In this document: positions 53,756 through 62,374 of the stretch, in pieces
Layout of the letters: each line of letters begins with the position of its first letter
Numbering within the stretch: position 1 is the first letter of the stretch
NCBI RefSeq assembly: GCF_019455385.1
Contig: NZ_JACOFR010000012.1
Coordinates: 62,001-126,000, forward strand
DNA length: 64,000 nt
Reading direction: 5' to 3'
DNA from: Bradyrhizobium sp. BR 10289
GTDB taxonomy: Bacteria; Pseudomonadota; Alphaproteobacteria; Rhizobiales; Xanthobacteraceae
Made by a program: the position numbers and the translations under genes
Notes under the pieces: generated by a model
Told to the model about the DNA's origin: nothing
The model's database searches: none
What the model saw: the letters and a program-made list of their open reading frames with translations, nothing else

Positions 53756-54502
53756 ATGGCGCCCTATCTGCGGCTGCGGCAGATCTGTCTGGTCGCGCCG
53801 CAGCTGGCGCCCGTCATCTCCGACATTGCCGAGATCATGGGCCTTTCCGTCTGCTACCGCGACGGCAATGTCGCCAAATACGGCCTGGAGAACGCGCTGC
53901 TGCCGGTCGACACGATCCTGCTCGAGGTGGTGGCGCCGTTCAAGGACGGCACCACGGCCGGCCGTTTCATCGAGAAGACCGGCGGCCGCGGCGGCTATAT
54001 GGCGATTTTCTGCTGCGATGATCCCGACGCGCGCGGCCGTCATGCCAATGCCATGGGCGTGCGCACCGCCAATGTCATCGACCACGCGCCCTATCATGGC
54101 ATCCAGCTCCACCCGCGCGACTGCCGCGCCGCCTTCATCGAGTTCAACCACACCGAAGGCAGCGATGATATTTTGGGTCCGTATCCGCCTGCCGGCCCGG
54201 ATTGGCAAAACTTCATCCGCAAGGACGTGACGCAGGCGCTGACGGGTGTGGAGATGCAGAGCCCGGATCCGCAAGGGCTGGCGGAGCATTGGGGCAAGAT
54301 CATCGGTGTTGCGGCTGATGGGCCTGAGTTGAAGCTGCCCAATGCCACCTTCCGCTTTGTGCGGGGCGCCAGCGAGATCATGAGCGCGCTGGAGTTTCGG
54401 GTGACGGATGCCGCGAGCGTGCTGCATGCCGCGAAGGCGAAGGGGCTCGCGGTGGCTGGCAACGAGTTCTTGCTGGGCGGCGTGACGTTCCGCGTCAGTT
54501 GA
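53756..54502 (+). CDS. VOC-superfamily (glyoxalase-like) protein
   Basis: 248 residues. Two VOC-type halves: LRLRQICLVAPQLAPVISDI at the start, then ILLEVVAPFKDGTTAGRFI, and a second repeat with MQSPDPQGLAEHWGKIIG. Family members are dioxygenases, isomerases or lyases with a metal site, but the metal ligands here are not certain. Coupled to the enoyl-CoA hydratase gene. Confidence 0.78.
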   Translation: MAPYLRLRQICLVAPQLAPVISDIAEIMGLSVCYRDGNVAKYGLENALLPVDTILLEVVAPFKDGTTAGRFIEKTGGRGGYMAIFCCDDPDARGRHANAMGVRTANVIDHAPYHGIQLHPRDCRAAFIEFNHTEGSDDILGPYPPAGPDWQNFIRKDVTQALTGVEMQSPDPQGLAEHWGKIIGVAADGPELKLPNATFRFVRGASEIMSALEFRVTDAASVLHAAKAKGLAVAGNEFLLGGVTFRVS

Positions 54503-54518
54503 TTGGTGACCAGTAATC

Positions 54519-54671
54519 CGTCACCCTGAGGTGCTCGCCTCTTCGGCGAGCCTCGAAGGGCGACGGCCCGGCTCTTTCCGCAATGAGCGCGCCGAAAGAG
54601 CTCGGCCGTTCATCCTTCGAGGCTCCCGATGCGGCGCTCCGCGCCGCATCGCTCACGCCTCAGGATGACGG
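54519..54671. repeat. Intergenic repeat, CCTGAGGTG...TCAGGATGACGG family, copy 2
   Basis: GTCACCCTGAGGTGCTCGCC, CTCGAAGGGCGACGGCCCGG and the inverted CATCCTTCGAGGCTCCCG, CCTCAGGATGACGG. Same family as 33533-33694. It lies between convergent genes. Confidence 0.8.
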
Positions 54672-54692
54672 GGTGAGAGTGTGCAGCGCCGG

Positions 54693-55511
54693 TTATCTTC
54701 CCTTAAAATTCGCCACGCGCCGCTCCTCCGTGGCCTTCACGCCTTCCTTGAAGTCTTCCGTCGCGCGCAGGCGGGTCTGCTCGGCCAGTTCATGATTGGT
54801 CGCGGCCATCACGCGGTCGGCGAGGCCGGCGCGCATCGTGGCGCGGGTGGAGAGCAGGCCGAGTGGCGAGCATTCGGCGATTTCACCGGCAAGCTTCATG
54901 GCGGCCGCCTTCACCTGATCCTGCGGCACCAGCTCATTGGCGAGGCCCCATTTGTAGGCTTCTTCGCCGGTGACGCGGCGGCTGGTGTAGAACATCAGCT
55001 CGGCGTTGTTCTTGCCGATCAGCTCGGGCAGCGTCGTCGTCAGGCCGAAGCCGGGATGGAAGCCCAGCTTGGTGAAGTTCGCGGAGAAGCGGGCTTCCGG
55101 ACAGGTGACGCGGAAGTCTGCTGACACCGCGAGACCGAGGCCGCCGCCGATGGCGGCGCCCTGCACGGCGGCGACGATTGGCTTCTTGGCGCGGAAGATG
55201 CGCACGGCCTGGATGTAGAGGTGGTTGATCGGGCCGAGATTGTCGGCGGGATCGCCCTTGGCTTTTTTCTCTGCCTCTTGCGCTTCCTGCGCCTGTCGGG
55301 CCGGATCGCCGAAATTCGCGCCGGCGCAGAACGCCTTGCCCTGCGCCGAGAGAACCGAGGCGCGGATCTCGATGTCGCGGTCGAATTCGTCGAGCGCGTC
55401 CGCGATCTGGTTGATCAGCGAGATGTCGAAGAAGTTCAGCGGCGGCCTGCGGATCTCGATGGTGCCGACGTGCCCGACCTTTTCGACGCCGATGTCTTTG
55501 TATTTGGTCAT
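54693..55511 (-). CDS. Enoyl-CoA hydratase/isomerase family protein
   Basis: 272 residues, crotonase fold: IEIRRPPLNFFDISLINQIA, SAQGKAFCAGANFGDP and VQGAAIGGGLGLAVSADFRV. The insertion of a charged helix (QAQEAQEAEKKAKGD) after the oxyanion loop is unusual. GGAGG supports ATG 55511. It is on the strand of the two acyl-CoA dehydrogenase genes downstream of them, suggesting a shared pathway. Confidence 0.92.
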   Translation of the reverse strand: MTKYKDIGVEKVGHVGTIEIRRPPLNFFDISLINQIADALDEFDRDIEIRASVLSAQGKAFCAGANFGDPARQAQEAQEAEKKAKGDPADNLGPINHLYIQAVRIFRAKKPIVAAVQGAAIGGGLGLAVSADFRVTCPEARFSANFTKLGFHPGFGLTTTLPELIGKNNAELMFYTSRRVTGEEAYKWGLANELVPQDQVKAAAMKLAGEIAECSPLGLLSTRATMRAGLADRVMAATNHELAEQTRLRATEDFKEGVKATEERRVANFKGR

Positions 55512-55541
55512 TCTTGCCTCCAATGCGTCAGTAGCGAAGAA

Positions 55542-55664
55542 CCACCTCTCCCATAGGGAGAGGTCGGCGCGTAGCGCCGGGTGAGGGGGTTCGGTCCCTC
55601 GGTAGAGCGCGGCCCCTCACCCGATTTGCTGACGCAAATCGACCTCTCCCGATGGGAGAGGTGG
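55542..55664. repeat. Intergenic repeat, CACCTCTCCC family, copy 3
   Basis: CACCTCTCCCATAGGGAGAG and CTCTCCCGATGGGAGAGGTG are strong hairpins at the two ends, with TTGCTGACGCAAAT between them. It separates the enoyl-CoA hydratase gene from the acyl-CoA dehydrogenase gene. Confidence 0.8.
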
Positions 55665-55698
55665 TCGGAGCAAGCGGCGATAGCATCGCTCATCAGCG

Positions 55699-56859
55699 TT
55701 AGCGCAGGCCCAAGCCGCGCGCGATGATGCCGCGCAGCACCTCGGTGGTGCCGCCCTGGATGGTGAGTTTCGGGGCGGTCTTGATGGCGAAGTCGAGCTG
55801 CCGCTCCAGCGTCTCGCGGTTGGTCGCGGTCTCCTCGACGAAAGCCGCGAGATCGCGGACGCGGTGCGGAAGCTGCTGCTCCCAGACCGTTCCGATGTCC
55901 TTGACGATGGAGGCCTCCACCACCGGCTCCTTGCCGGCCTGCAGCATGCCGGCGACCGAGACCGACATGCGGCGCATGGTGTGGAGCTGCGCGACGAGAC
56001 GGCCAATTCCTTCGGCGCTGCGCGTGTCCGGATTGGGACCGACCGCGCGGACCAGCTCGGTCAGCACGTAATAGGTCTCGAGGAAACGCTCCGGACCCGA
56101 GCGCTCATAGGCGAGCTCGCTCGTCGCCTGCTTCCAGGCGCCGTCGACCTCGCCGAGCACGTGATCGTCAGGGATAAAGTGGTCGGTGAAGACGACCTCG
56201 TTGAACTCGTACTGGCCGGTGATCTGGCCGATCGGGTTCACCTTGATGCCCGGCTGCTTCATCTTGACCAGGAACTGGGTCAGGCCGTGACGGCGGTTCT
56301 CCTTGGTCGGCGGCGAGGTCCGGAAGATCGCGATCATGTAGTCGGCGATGTGCGCCGACGAGGTCCAGATTTTTGTGCCGTTGATGAGATAGCCGCCGTC
56401 GGTCTTGGTCGCGCGCGTCTTCGCCGCGAACAGGTCGGAGCCGGAGTTCGGCTCGCTCATGCCGATGGCAAAGCAGATCTCGCCGCGGCAGATGCGCGGC
56501 AGGATGTCCATCTTGATGTGCTCGGGCGCGTACTTCAGCAGCACCGGCCCGCTTTGGCGGTCGGCGACGAAGAAGCGCCGCGTTGGCGCATTGGCGACGC
56601 GCATCTCCTCGGTGACGACGTAGCGTTCGAGGAAGGAGCGCTCCTGGCCGCCGTATTTCTTCGGCCAGGTCATGCCGAGCCAGCCCTTGGCGCCGACCCG
56701 CCGCGAAAATTCCGGCGCGTCGGTGTCTTCGCGGTTGGGCTTGTGCGGATCGAAGGTGCCGGCGGCGATTTCCTCGGCGAGGAAGGCGCGCACTTCCTTG
56801 CGCAACTGCTCGCACTTTTCGGGCAGGCGGATCGGGTCGAAACGGAGGGCAGCAGTCAT
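55699..56859 (-). CDS. Acyl-CoA dehydrogenase (larger subunit of a pair)
   Basis: 386 residues: N-terminal helical domain, middle strand domain with FAIGMSEPNSGSDLFA and the flavin-facing WTSSAHIADY, and C-terminal helices ending VQGGTTEVLRGIIARGLGL-like (GGTTEVLRGI). It oxidises an acyl-CoA to the enoyl-CoA with FAD. The gene directly upstream codes for a second, shorter acyl-CoA dehydrogenase; such pairs often form alpha2-beta2 enzymes for bulky acyl-CoAs. Confidence 0.94.
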   Translation of the reverse strand: MTAALRFDPIRLPEKCEQLRKEVRAFLAEEIAAGTFDPHKPNREDTDAPEFSRRVGAKGWLGMTWPKKYGGQERSFLERYVVTEEMRVANAPTRRFFVADRQSGPVLLKYAPEHIKMDILPRICRGEICFAIGMSEPNSGSDLFAAKTRATKTDGGYLINGTKIWTSSAHIADYMIAIFRTSPPTKENRRHGLTQFLVKMKQPGIKVNPIGQITGQYEFNEVVFTDHFIPDDHVLGEVDGAWKQATSELAYERSGPERFLETYYVLTELVRAVGPNPDTRSAEGIGRLVAQLHTMRRMSVSVAGMLQAGKEPVVEASIVKDIGTVWEQQLPHRVRDLAAFVEETATNRETLERQLDFAIKTAPKLTIQGGTTEVLRGIIARGLGLR

Positions 56860-56875
56860 CGGTCTCGTCTCCTGA

Positions 56876-57940
56876 TCAGCGCGACGCCACGAGCGGCCAC
56901 AATTCGTCGGCGCCTCTGGTGGCCACCAGCTTGCCGAGCTCGACGGCCCAATGGCTCTCCGAGCCGAAATCGTCGCGCCAAGCCAGCGCCCGCAGCGAAT
57001 AGCGGTGCAGGATGTGCTCGATGGTGAAGCCGATCGCGCCGTGCACCTGATGTGCAATGCCGCCGCCCTTTTCGGCTGCTTCAGCGCAGCGGATTTTTGC
57101 GGAGGCGGCTTCGAGATAGACCTCGTCGTCGAACGATTTTGCGTTCGCGATGGCATCGGCGGCCGACGTCGCGGCGGCGAGCGCCGCGGCGGATTCGCCG
57201 GCGAGGCGCGCGAGATTATGCTGCACGGCCTGGAATTTCGAGATCTTCTTCTCGAAGGCGACGCGCTCGTTCGAATAGCGAACGGAGATATCAAGCATGG
57301 ATTCCATTGCGCCCGCGATCTGGAGGCTGCGCGCGACGCCGCCCATCAGCATCATGTGGGTCTGCTCAAAGCCATCGGGTGCGGGTTTGATGCTGACGGG
57401 CTGGACCTTGTCGAGTGTCACGGTGTCGCTGTGGTCGTAGCCGACATTGAGACCGGATTCGATGCGGCCCTTGCCCGCATCGACCAGCGCGATGACCGCG
57501 CCGTCCTTGCCATGCGCCAGCACCGCAAAATGCTTCGCTGCCTTCGCAAAGGGTACGCCGCGGCAGCGGCCGGAGAGCGCGCCGTCGGCATCGAGCGTGA
57601 TGCGGTCCCTTGGCGATGCCGGCAGCACCGTCATCTCGCCTTCGGGCGAGGCGATTTTCGCCTGCGCCAGCAGCCAGCCGGCCAGCATGGTCTCGGCCAG
57701 GGGAACCGCGACCGCAAAACGGCCTGCGGCGTTGAGAAGCGCAAAGCCATCGGCGAGGCTCGCGCCCGAGCCACCGAGATCGTCGGGCACCCACGACAAG
57801 GGCAAGCCGGCCTCGCTCAGCGCCTGCCACAGCGGCGCCCGCCAGGTATCCTTCTTGTCGTTGTTGATGGTTTGCGGATCGGCGAGATCGGCGAAGATTT
57901 TTTCCGCGGTCTCGACGACGATATTGTCACTCTCCGCCAC
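56876..57940 (-). CDS. Acyl-CoA dehydrogenase (smaller subunit of a pair)
   Basis: 354 residues. Helical N-domain with WVPDDLGGSGASLADGFAL, a reduced middle domain, and C-terminal helices with ISKFQAVQHNLARLAGES and HQVHGAIGFTIEHILHRYS. It lacks some substrate-pocket features of its partner, as is usual for beta subunits of heteromeric acyl-CoA dehydrogenases. GTG 57940 has GGGAG upstream. It ends 16 bp before the larger gene's start. Confidence 0.88.
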   Translation of the reverse strand: MAESDNIVVETAEKIFADLADPQTINNDKKDTWRAPLWQALSEAGLPLSWVPDDLGGSGASLADGFALLNAAGRFAVAVPLAETMLAGWLLAQAKIASPEGEMTVLPASPRDRITLDADGALSGRCRGVPFAKAAKHFAVLAHGKDGAVIALVDAGKGRIESGLNVGYDHSDTVTLDKVQPVSIKPAPDGFEQTHMMLMGGVARSLQIAGAMESMLDISVRYSNERVAFEKKISKFQAVQHNLARLAGESAAALAAATSAADAIANAKSFDDEVYLEAASAKIRCAEAAEKGGGIAHQVHGAIGFTIEHILHRYSLRALAWRDDFGSESHWAVELGKLVATRGADELWPLVASR

Positions 57941-58186
57941 AGCGCTCCCCGTGTTTTGCCATTGGCGCGTCCCGCCCGACGGGCCGGCGCGCAGGCTCTT
58001 CTTGCGCCCGATGATCGGAAAAAGCCATGGCCCTGACAAGCGTTGATCGCAGGCCCATCTGCGGCTTCGGCATGGAGGTAAGAACTGTTCTGGACTAATT
58101 CCGCTTAGCGGAGTTTGCTCGATTTGCAGGGCGCGGCAAACTCGCTAAACAGAGCGCCAGCAACTACACAGGGGAAGGAAGTCCGG
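57941..58186. promoter_or_regulatory. Divergent promoter region of the acyl-CoA dehydrogenase and SDR genes
   Basis: 246 bp with no gene. Should hold divergent promoters. The segment GGGGAAGGAA near 58171 is the SDR ribosome-binding site. No clear operator dyad is seen. Confidence 0.35.
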
Positions 58187-58972
58187 ATGGCCAAAGACAG
58201 TCTGAACGCAATCGTGACGGGGTCCGCATCCGGACTTGGCGCTGCGACCGCCGAGATTCTCGCAAGGAGCGGGGCGCGGCTCGTCATCAACTATTCGTCG
58301 AGCCAGAAGGAAGCCGAGGCCACGGCCGAATTGTGCCGCAAGGCCGGCGCGGCCGAGGTGCTGGTCGCGCAGGGCGACGTCTCGAAGGATGAGGATTGCC
58401 GCAGGATCGTCGCGGCCGCCAGCGGCTGGGGCCGGCTGGACATCCTCGTCAACAATGCCGGCACCACCAAGCATGTGGCTCATGCCGATCTCGACGGCTT
58501 GTCGGCGGAGGATTTCCAGCGGCTCTACGGCGTCAACACCATAGGCCCGTTCCAGATGGTGCGCGCCGCGCGCAGCCTGCTCGAGGCCGGGTCGAAGGCG
58601 TCGGGGCGGCCGTCCGCCGTGGTCAACATCTCCTCGGTTGCCGGCATCAGCGGCGTCGGCTCCTCGATCGCCTATGCCGCAAGCAAGGGCGCGCTCAACA
58701 CCATGACCTTGTCGCTGTCGCGCGCGCTGGCACCGCTGATCCGCGTCAACACGGTGTGCCCCGGCTATATCGACACGCCCTGGTTCACCAAGGGCCGCGG
58801 TGAGGCCGGTGCCAAGCAGGTGCGCGACAGTGTGGTGGCGAAGGTGCCGCTCAAGGTCGCGTCATCCGCCGACGACATCGCGCAGCTGGTCTGCTTCCTG
58901 GCGATGCCGGCCTCCAGCAACATGACCGGCGAGGTCGTGCGCATGGATGCGGGGATGCATTTGATTACGTGA
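58187..58972 (+). CDS. SDR family oxidoreductase
   Basis: 261 residues. Nucleotide motif TGSASGLGAATAE, NNAGT, catalytic Ser in NISSVAGI and YAASK (Tyr, Lys intact), then CPGYIDTPW. Probably the 3-hydroxyacyl-CoA or alcohol dehydrogenase of the neighbouring acyl-CoA pathway. GGGGAAGGAA precedes ATG 58187. Confidence 0.92.
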   Translation: MAKDSLNAIVTGSASGLGAATAEILARSGARLVINYSSSQKEAEATAELCRKAGAAEVLVAQGDVSKDEDCRRIVAAASGWGRLDILVNNAGTTKHVAHADLDGLSAEDFQRLYGVNTIGPFQMVRAARSLLEAGSKASGRPSAVVNISSVAGISGVGSSIAYAASKGALNTMTLSLSRALAPLIRVNTVCPGYIDTPWFTKGRGEAGAKQVRDSVVAKVPLKVASSADDIAQLVCFLAMPASSNMTGEVVRMDAGMHLIT

Positions 58973-58990
58973 TTGATGGCGCGCTCTCTC

Positions 58991-59078
58991 CACGTCATGG
59001 CCGGGCTTGACCCGGCCATCCACGTGATGCTGCGCGGATCGAAAGACGTGGATGCCCGGGTCAAGCCCGGGCATGACG
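58991..59078. repeat. Palindromic intergenic repeat, CACGTCATGGCCGGG family
   Basis: CACGTCATGGCCGGGCTTGA and TCAAGCCCGGGCATGACG are inverted ends around ATCCACGTGATG/GACGTGGAT. It is related in layout to the GTCATCGCCCG family but differs in sequence. Between convergent genes. Confidence 0.8.
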
Positions 59079-59117
59079 ATTTGGAGATGGCGTGCCGTCT
59101 CTCGGCGCCTCGAGCCG

Positions 59118-59390
59118 CTACCCCTTGATGACGCCGCTCGCGACCAGCCGGTGCCAGATGAACAGCACCACGACGGCGCCGACCGTGGCCATGATGAAGC
59201 CGGCGCCCTGGTCGGGGCTGTAGTGGCCGATCGCCTGGCCCACGAAGGTCGCGAGAAACGCACCGGCAATGCCGAGGATGGTGGTGAGGATGAAGCCGCT
59301 CGGGTTGTTCGGCCCCGGTGCGAGCCAGCGCGCGATGAGGCCGGCGACGAAGCCGACGATGATGATCCACAACAGGCCGCCGAAACTCAT
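59118..59390 (-). CDS. GlsB/YeaQ/YmgE family membrane protein
   Basis: 90 residues with three hydrophobic segments. Family features: GFVAGLIARWLAPGPNNPSG, then GIAGAFLATFVG. Often called transglycosylase-associated, with no proven activity; commonly stress-induced. GGGGAG precedes ATG 59390. Confidence 0.88.
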   Translation of the reverse strand: MSFGGLLWIIIVGFVAGLIARWLAPGPNNPSGFILTTILGIAGAFLATFVGQAIGHYSPDQGAGFIMATVGAVVVLFIWHRLVASGVIKG

Positions 59391-59432
59391 GACTGTGCTC
59401 CCCTTGCCTTCAACATGTAGATCCAAACTCGA

Positions 59433-60005
59433 TTAAATGCGGCCCGACAGTTCGTTCTCGGTCGGCAGCCGTCCATCCGGCGTCAGATGATCGACCACCT
59501 GCGGCAGATATTGGCTGAGGCCGGAGAGCAGCTCCTCGCGCGACAGGCCGCTCTGGGCGGACAGGCTGTCGATCTGGTCGGCGCCGAGCGCCCTCGCGAG
59601 ATCTCCCGGCGCGATCGGCTTGTTCTCGCCCTTGCCGACCCAGGAATTCGCGGCCTCGCCGTGGCCGCTCTGCTGAAGCTGGTTGAGGAGATCGCCGAGC
59701 CCGCCGCTGAGCACGGTGCCGGCCGCGCCACCCGCGAGCAGGCCGCCGAGGCCGCCCTTGAGCAGGCCTCCGAGACCGCCAAGGCCGCCGCCGTCCGCGG
59801 TGTTGACCGGCGGAGGGGCCGGCGTTGGCGACGGTTGCGGCGCCGTGCCGGACTGGTTCGCCGTCATATGCTTGAATGCCTTCCAGGCGAGGAGGCCGAG
59901 CAGCGCCATGGTCATCGGCGACATGCCGCCGGAAGAGGGTTGCTCGCCCGTGCGCGATCCGTGCGGGCCGTTCTGCATGCCGTTGAGGACGTCGAGTAGA
60001 CCCAT
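59433..60005 (-). CDS. YidB-like (DUF937) protein
   Basis: 190 residues. MGLLDVLNGM start, a Gly-rich middle (repeated GGLGGLL), and a C-terminal YidB-type segment: GDLARALGADQIDSLSAQSG and LPQVVDHLTPDGRLPTENEL. Function unknown. It is upstream of the GlsB-like gene on the same strand (42 bp), so they are probably cotranscribed. Confidence 0.85.
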   Translation of the reverse strand: MGLLDVLNGMQNGPHGSRTGEQPSSGGMSPMTMALLGLLAWKAFKHMTANQSGTAPQPSPTPAPPPVNTADGGGLGGLGGLLKGGLGGLLAGGAAGTVLSGGLGDLLNQLQQSGHGEAANSWVGKGENKPIAPGDLARALGADQIDSLSAQSGLSREELLSGLSQYLPQVVDHLTPDGRLPTENELSGRI

Positions 60006-60166
60006 GGTGCTCTCCTTTGGCGTCTCGTTCGGCGAGCGCTCGCCGCTGACTGCCCCCGGGGCGAAAACATATGGGGCACCCATGACCGTTACAAGTCGGA
60101 TGCGCGGCGATTGGTTGCCGGCCTCGCCTCTGCTATCGAAGACCGGTCACGCAGGGAGTAGGGTCA

Positions 60167-61174
60167 GTGGTTGCGGATCGAGCGATCGTGGTGGCGGGCG
60201 CAGGCGCTATCGGCTGTTTCGTCGGCGGCATGCTGGCGGCGTCAAGCCGCCGCGTTGCGTTGCTGGTGCGGCCCCGGGTCAAAACCGAGATCGAGCGCTT
60301 CGGCTTGCGGCTGACTGATTTCGACGGTTCCGAGAAGAGGCTCGGCGCGGGGCAGCTCGCTCTCTCGGAGGATCCCGCGATCTTCCATAGCGCCGGCATC
60401 GTGCTGGTGACGGTCAAAAGCGCCGACACGGCAGATGTCGCGGACCAGATCGCACAGCACGCACCGCAGGATGCCGTCATCGTCTCCTTGCAGAACGGTG
60501 TCGGCAATGTCGCCGTCCTGCGCGAGCGTCTCGGAGGGCGCCGCGTGCTCGCCGGCATGGTGCCGTTCAACGTGGTCGCGATGGGCGAGGGGCGGTTTCA
60601 CCGCTCGAGCTCGGGCGACATCCATATCGGAGAGGACGCCGAGAACACGGCCGGTACGCTCTCGGTGCCCGGCCTCAACGTGCGTGCGAGCGGTGACATC
60701 ACCGGCGTGCAATGGGGCAAGCTGATCATCAATCTGAACAATGCGCTCAGTGCATTGTCCGACAGGCCGCTCGCCGCGCAATTGGCGAACCGCGACTGGC
60801 GAAGACTGTTCGCCGACCAGATGGCCGAAGGCGTCGCGGCGATGACGGCCGCGGGCATCACGCCGGTCTCGCCAATGCCGATCCCGGTGCGGTGGATACC
60901 GACCCTGCTGCGGCTGCCCGATGCCATCTTCAACGCGATTCTGGGACGGACAATGAAGATCGATCCCGAGGCGCGTTCCTCGATGTGGCAGGACCTGAAG
61001 CAGGGCCGCAAGACCGAGATCGACTATCTGCAAGGCGCGGTGATCGCACTTGCCGAGCAGAACAATGTCGCCGTGCCCCTGATGCGCCGCATTGTTGCGC
61101 TGATCAAGGAGGCGGAAGCTGCGGGCAACGGCCCGCCCGGGCTGACGCCGCAGCAGATCCGCGGAGCTGCGTGA
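60167..61174 (+). CDS. 2-dehydropantoate 2-reductase family protein
   Basis: 335 residues. N-terminal NADPH-binding GAGAIGCFVGG, NGVGN motif, and a C-terminal helical domain with KLIINLNNALSAL and DLKQGRKTEIDYLQGAVI (catalytic Lys and substrate Ser/Asn regions). Reduces ketopantoate in pantothenate and CoA synthesis, or a similar 2-keto acid. Start GTG 60167. A small secreted-protein gene follows on the same strand. Confidence 0.9.
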   Translation: MVADRAIVVAGAGAIGCFVGGMLAASSRRVALLVRPRVKTEIERFGLRLTDFDGSEKRLGAGQLALSEDPAIFHSAGIVLVTVKSADTADVADQIAQHAPQDAVIVSLQNGVGNVAVLRERLGGRRVLAGMVPFNVVAMGEGRFHRSSSGDIHIGEDAENTAGTLSVPGLNVRASGDITGVQWGKLIINLNNALSALSDRPLAAQLANRDWRRLFADQMAEGVAAMTAAGITPVSPMPIPVRWIPTLLRLPDAIFNAILGRTMKIDPEARSSMWQDLKQGRKTEIDYLQGAVIALAEQNNVAVPLMRRIVALIKEAEAAGNGPPGLTPQQIRGAA

Positions 61175-61192
61175 GGTTGAGGGAGACGCGCG

Positions 61193-61405
61193 ATGAAGCG
61201 TTGCTGGATGATCGGTCTCGCGCTGGCTCTTTGCGGCGCTTCGACGCTCGCTCACGCAAGGCCGCCGACGGTGATGAACTCGCCCGGATATGACAGGCGA
61301 TTGCAGGAGAGCCGGTCGCAGCTCGGCAGTTCATCGACGGTAACAGCGCCCGCGGATGCGCCGGTTGTCAAACCGAAGCGCAGCAAGAAGAAGCCGCCGA
61401 ATTGA
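61193..61405 (+). CDS. Small secreted Lys/Pro-rich protein
   Basis: 70 residues. Signal peptide (MIGLALALCGASTLAHA), then a Ser-rich stretch and a basic end PKRSKKKPPN. ATG 61193 follows GAGGGAGACGCGCG. Function unknown. It starts 18 bp after the PanE-like gene and may share its transcript. Confidence 0.6.
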   Translation: MKRCWMIGLALALCGASTLAHARPPTVMNSPGYDRRLQESRSQLGSSSTVTAPADAPVVKPKRSKKKPPN

Positions 61406-61423
61406 AGCCACACCCGCCGCTCC

Positions 61424-61516
61424 TGTAGGGTGGGCAAAGCGAAGCGTGCCCACGAGCTTTTCCGATCGCACTCAGATCGTGGGCACGGCGCAAGAGCCGC
61501 CTTTGCCCACCCTACT
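61424..61516. repeat. Intergenic repeat, GTAGGGTGGGCAAAG family, copy 2
   Basis: GTAGGGTGGGCAAAGCGAAG and CTTTGCCCACCCTACTGC are inverted, with GCCCACGA/TCGTGGGC inside. Same family as 48943-49035. Between convergent genes. Confidence 0.8.
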
Positions 61517-61544
61517 GCAGCTGCGCTCGCAATGACGGCTGTAG

Positions 61545-62165
61545 CTAGCCCTTCTTCGCCGGCTTGGTCGGCGCCGGATTGAACAGCTTTTTCAGGTCGT
61601 TCAAGCTTTCCGACAGCCGCGGCCATTCGCAGGAGAATGAACCCTTCGCGCAGGGAGCGCCCTTCGGCCGCTGGCCGACGGTCTGCTGCACCTTTGGCCG
61701 TTCGACCGGCACCGGCACACGCGCGACCTCGGTGCGCAGCGCGACCTGCTGAAGCTGTTGCGCCTGTTGTTCCTGCTGCTCGCGCTGCTGACGCATCGCG
61801 GCTTGTGCTGCTTCATTGCTGCGGCGCTGATTGGCGAGATAGGCGGTATAGGCTTCGTCGATCTTCTTCTGCTCCTCCGGCGTCGGGTTGGGGCCGGCGA
61901 TGTCGAAAGTGCGGTCCTGGAGGAAGTCGTAATAGGAATAGCCGCCGCCGGCCTTGCGGCGGCCGGCGAACTTGGCGTTGCAATCGGCGAGCGCGGATGT
62001 CTTCTCGGCCTTGGTCGAGGCCTTCTCGGCGGCGTCGGCGCATTCCTCGAAATCAACCGGCGCGCGCTTCCACCATTGCGCCTGAGCATGCGACTGCGTC
62101 AGCAGAAAAAATCCTGCTGCGGCAACGAGGAGCGCCGCACGACGCGATGCAACCACAATCGACAT
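61545..62165 (-). CDS. Predicted periplasmic protein with Gln-rich coiled coil
   Basis: 206 residues. Signal peptide (AALLVAAAGFFLLTQSHAQA), a Cys-containing N-part (ECADAAEKAS, ALADCNAKF), a Gln-rich coiled-coil stretch (AMRQQREQQEQQAQQLQQ) and a Cys pair near the end (CAKGSFSCEW). Family not recognised. It is divergent from the alpha/beta hydrolase gene across a 209-bp gap that holds no gene. Confidence 0.68.
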   Translation of the reverse strand: MSIVVASRRAALLVAAAGFFLLTQSHAQAQWWKRAPVDFEECADAAEKASTKAEKTSALADCNAKFAGRRKAGGGYSYYDFLQDRTFDIAGPNPTPEEQKKIDEAYTAYLANQRRSNEAAQAAMRQQREQQEQQAQQLQQVALRTEVARVPVPVERPKVQQTVGQRPKGAPCAKGSFSCEWPRLSESLNDLKKLFNPAPTKPAKKG

Positions 62166-62374
62166 TCTACGAGAGCATTCCCCAGAAAACTCAACCCGAA
62201 CTGAGTCGAGCCGGATTTTTGCCCCTTTATCGCCGGCTTGTCACCCGTGGAACCCGGGAATTTCATGACTGTAATGCTGACATTTTTCGCTTGACGTGGC
62301 ACGGCAGTCACAGCCGCGCGGCACGTGATGCGCTTAGAATTTTACGGGTTCGATTTCGAGGGGAACTAATCGTC

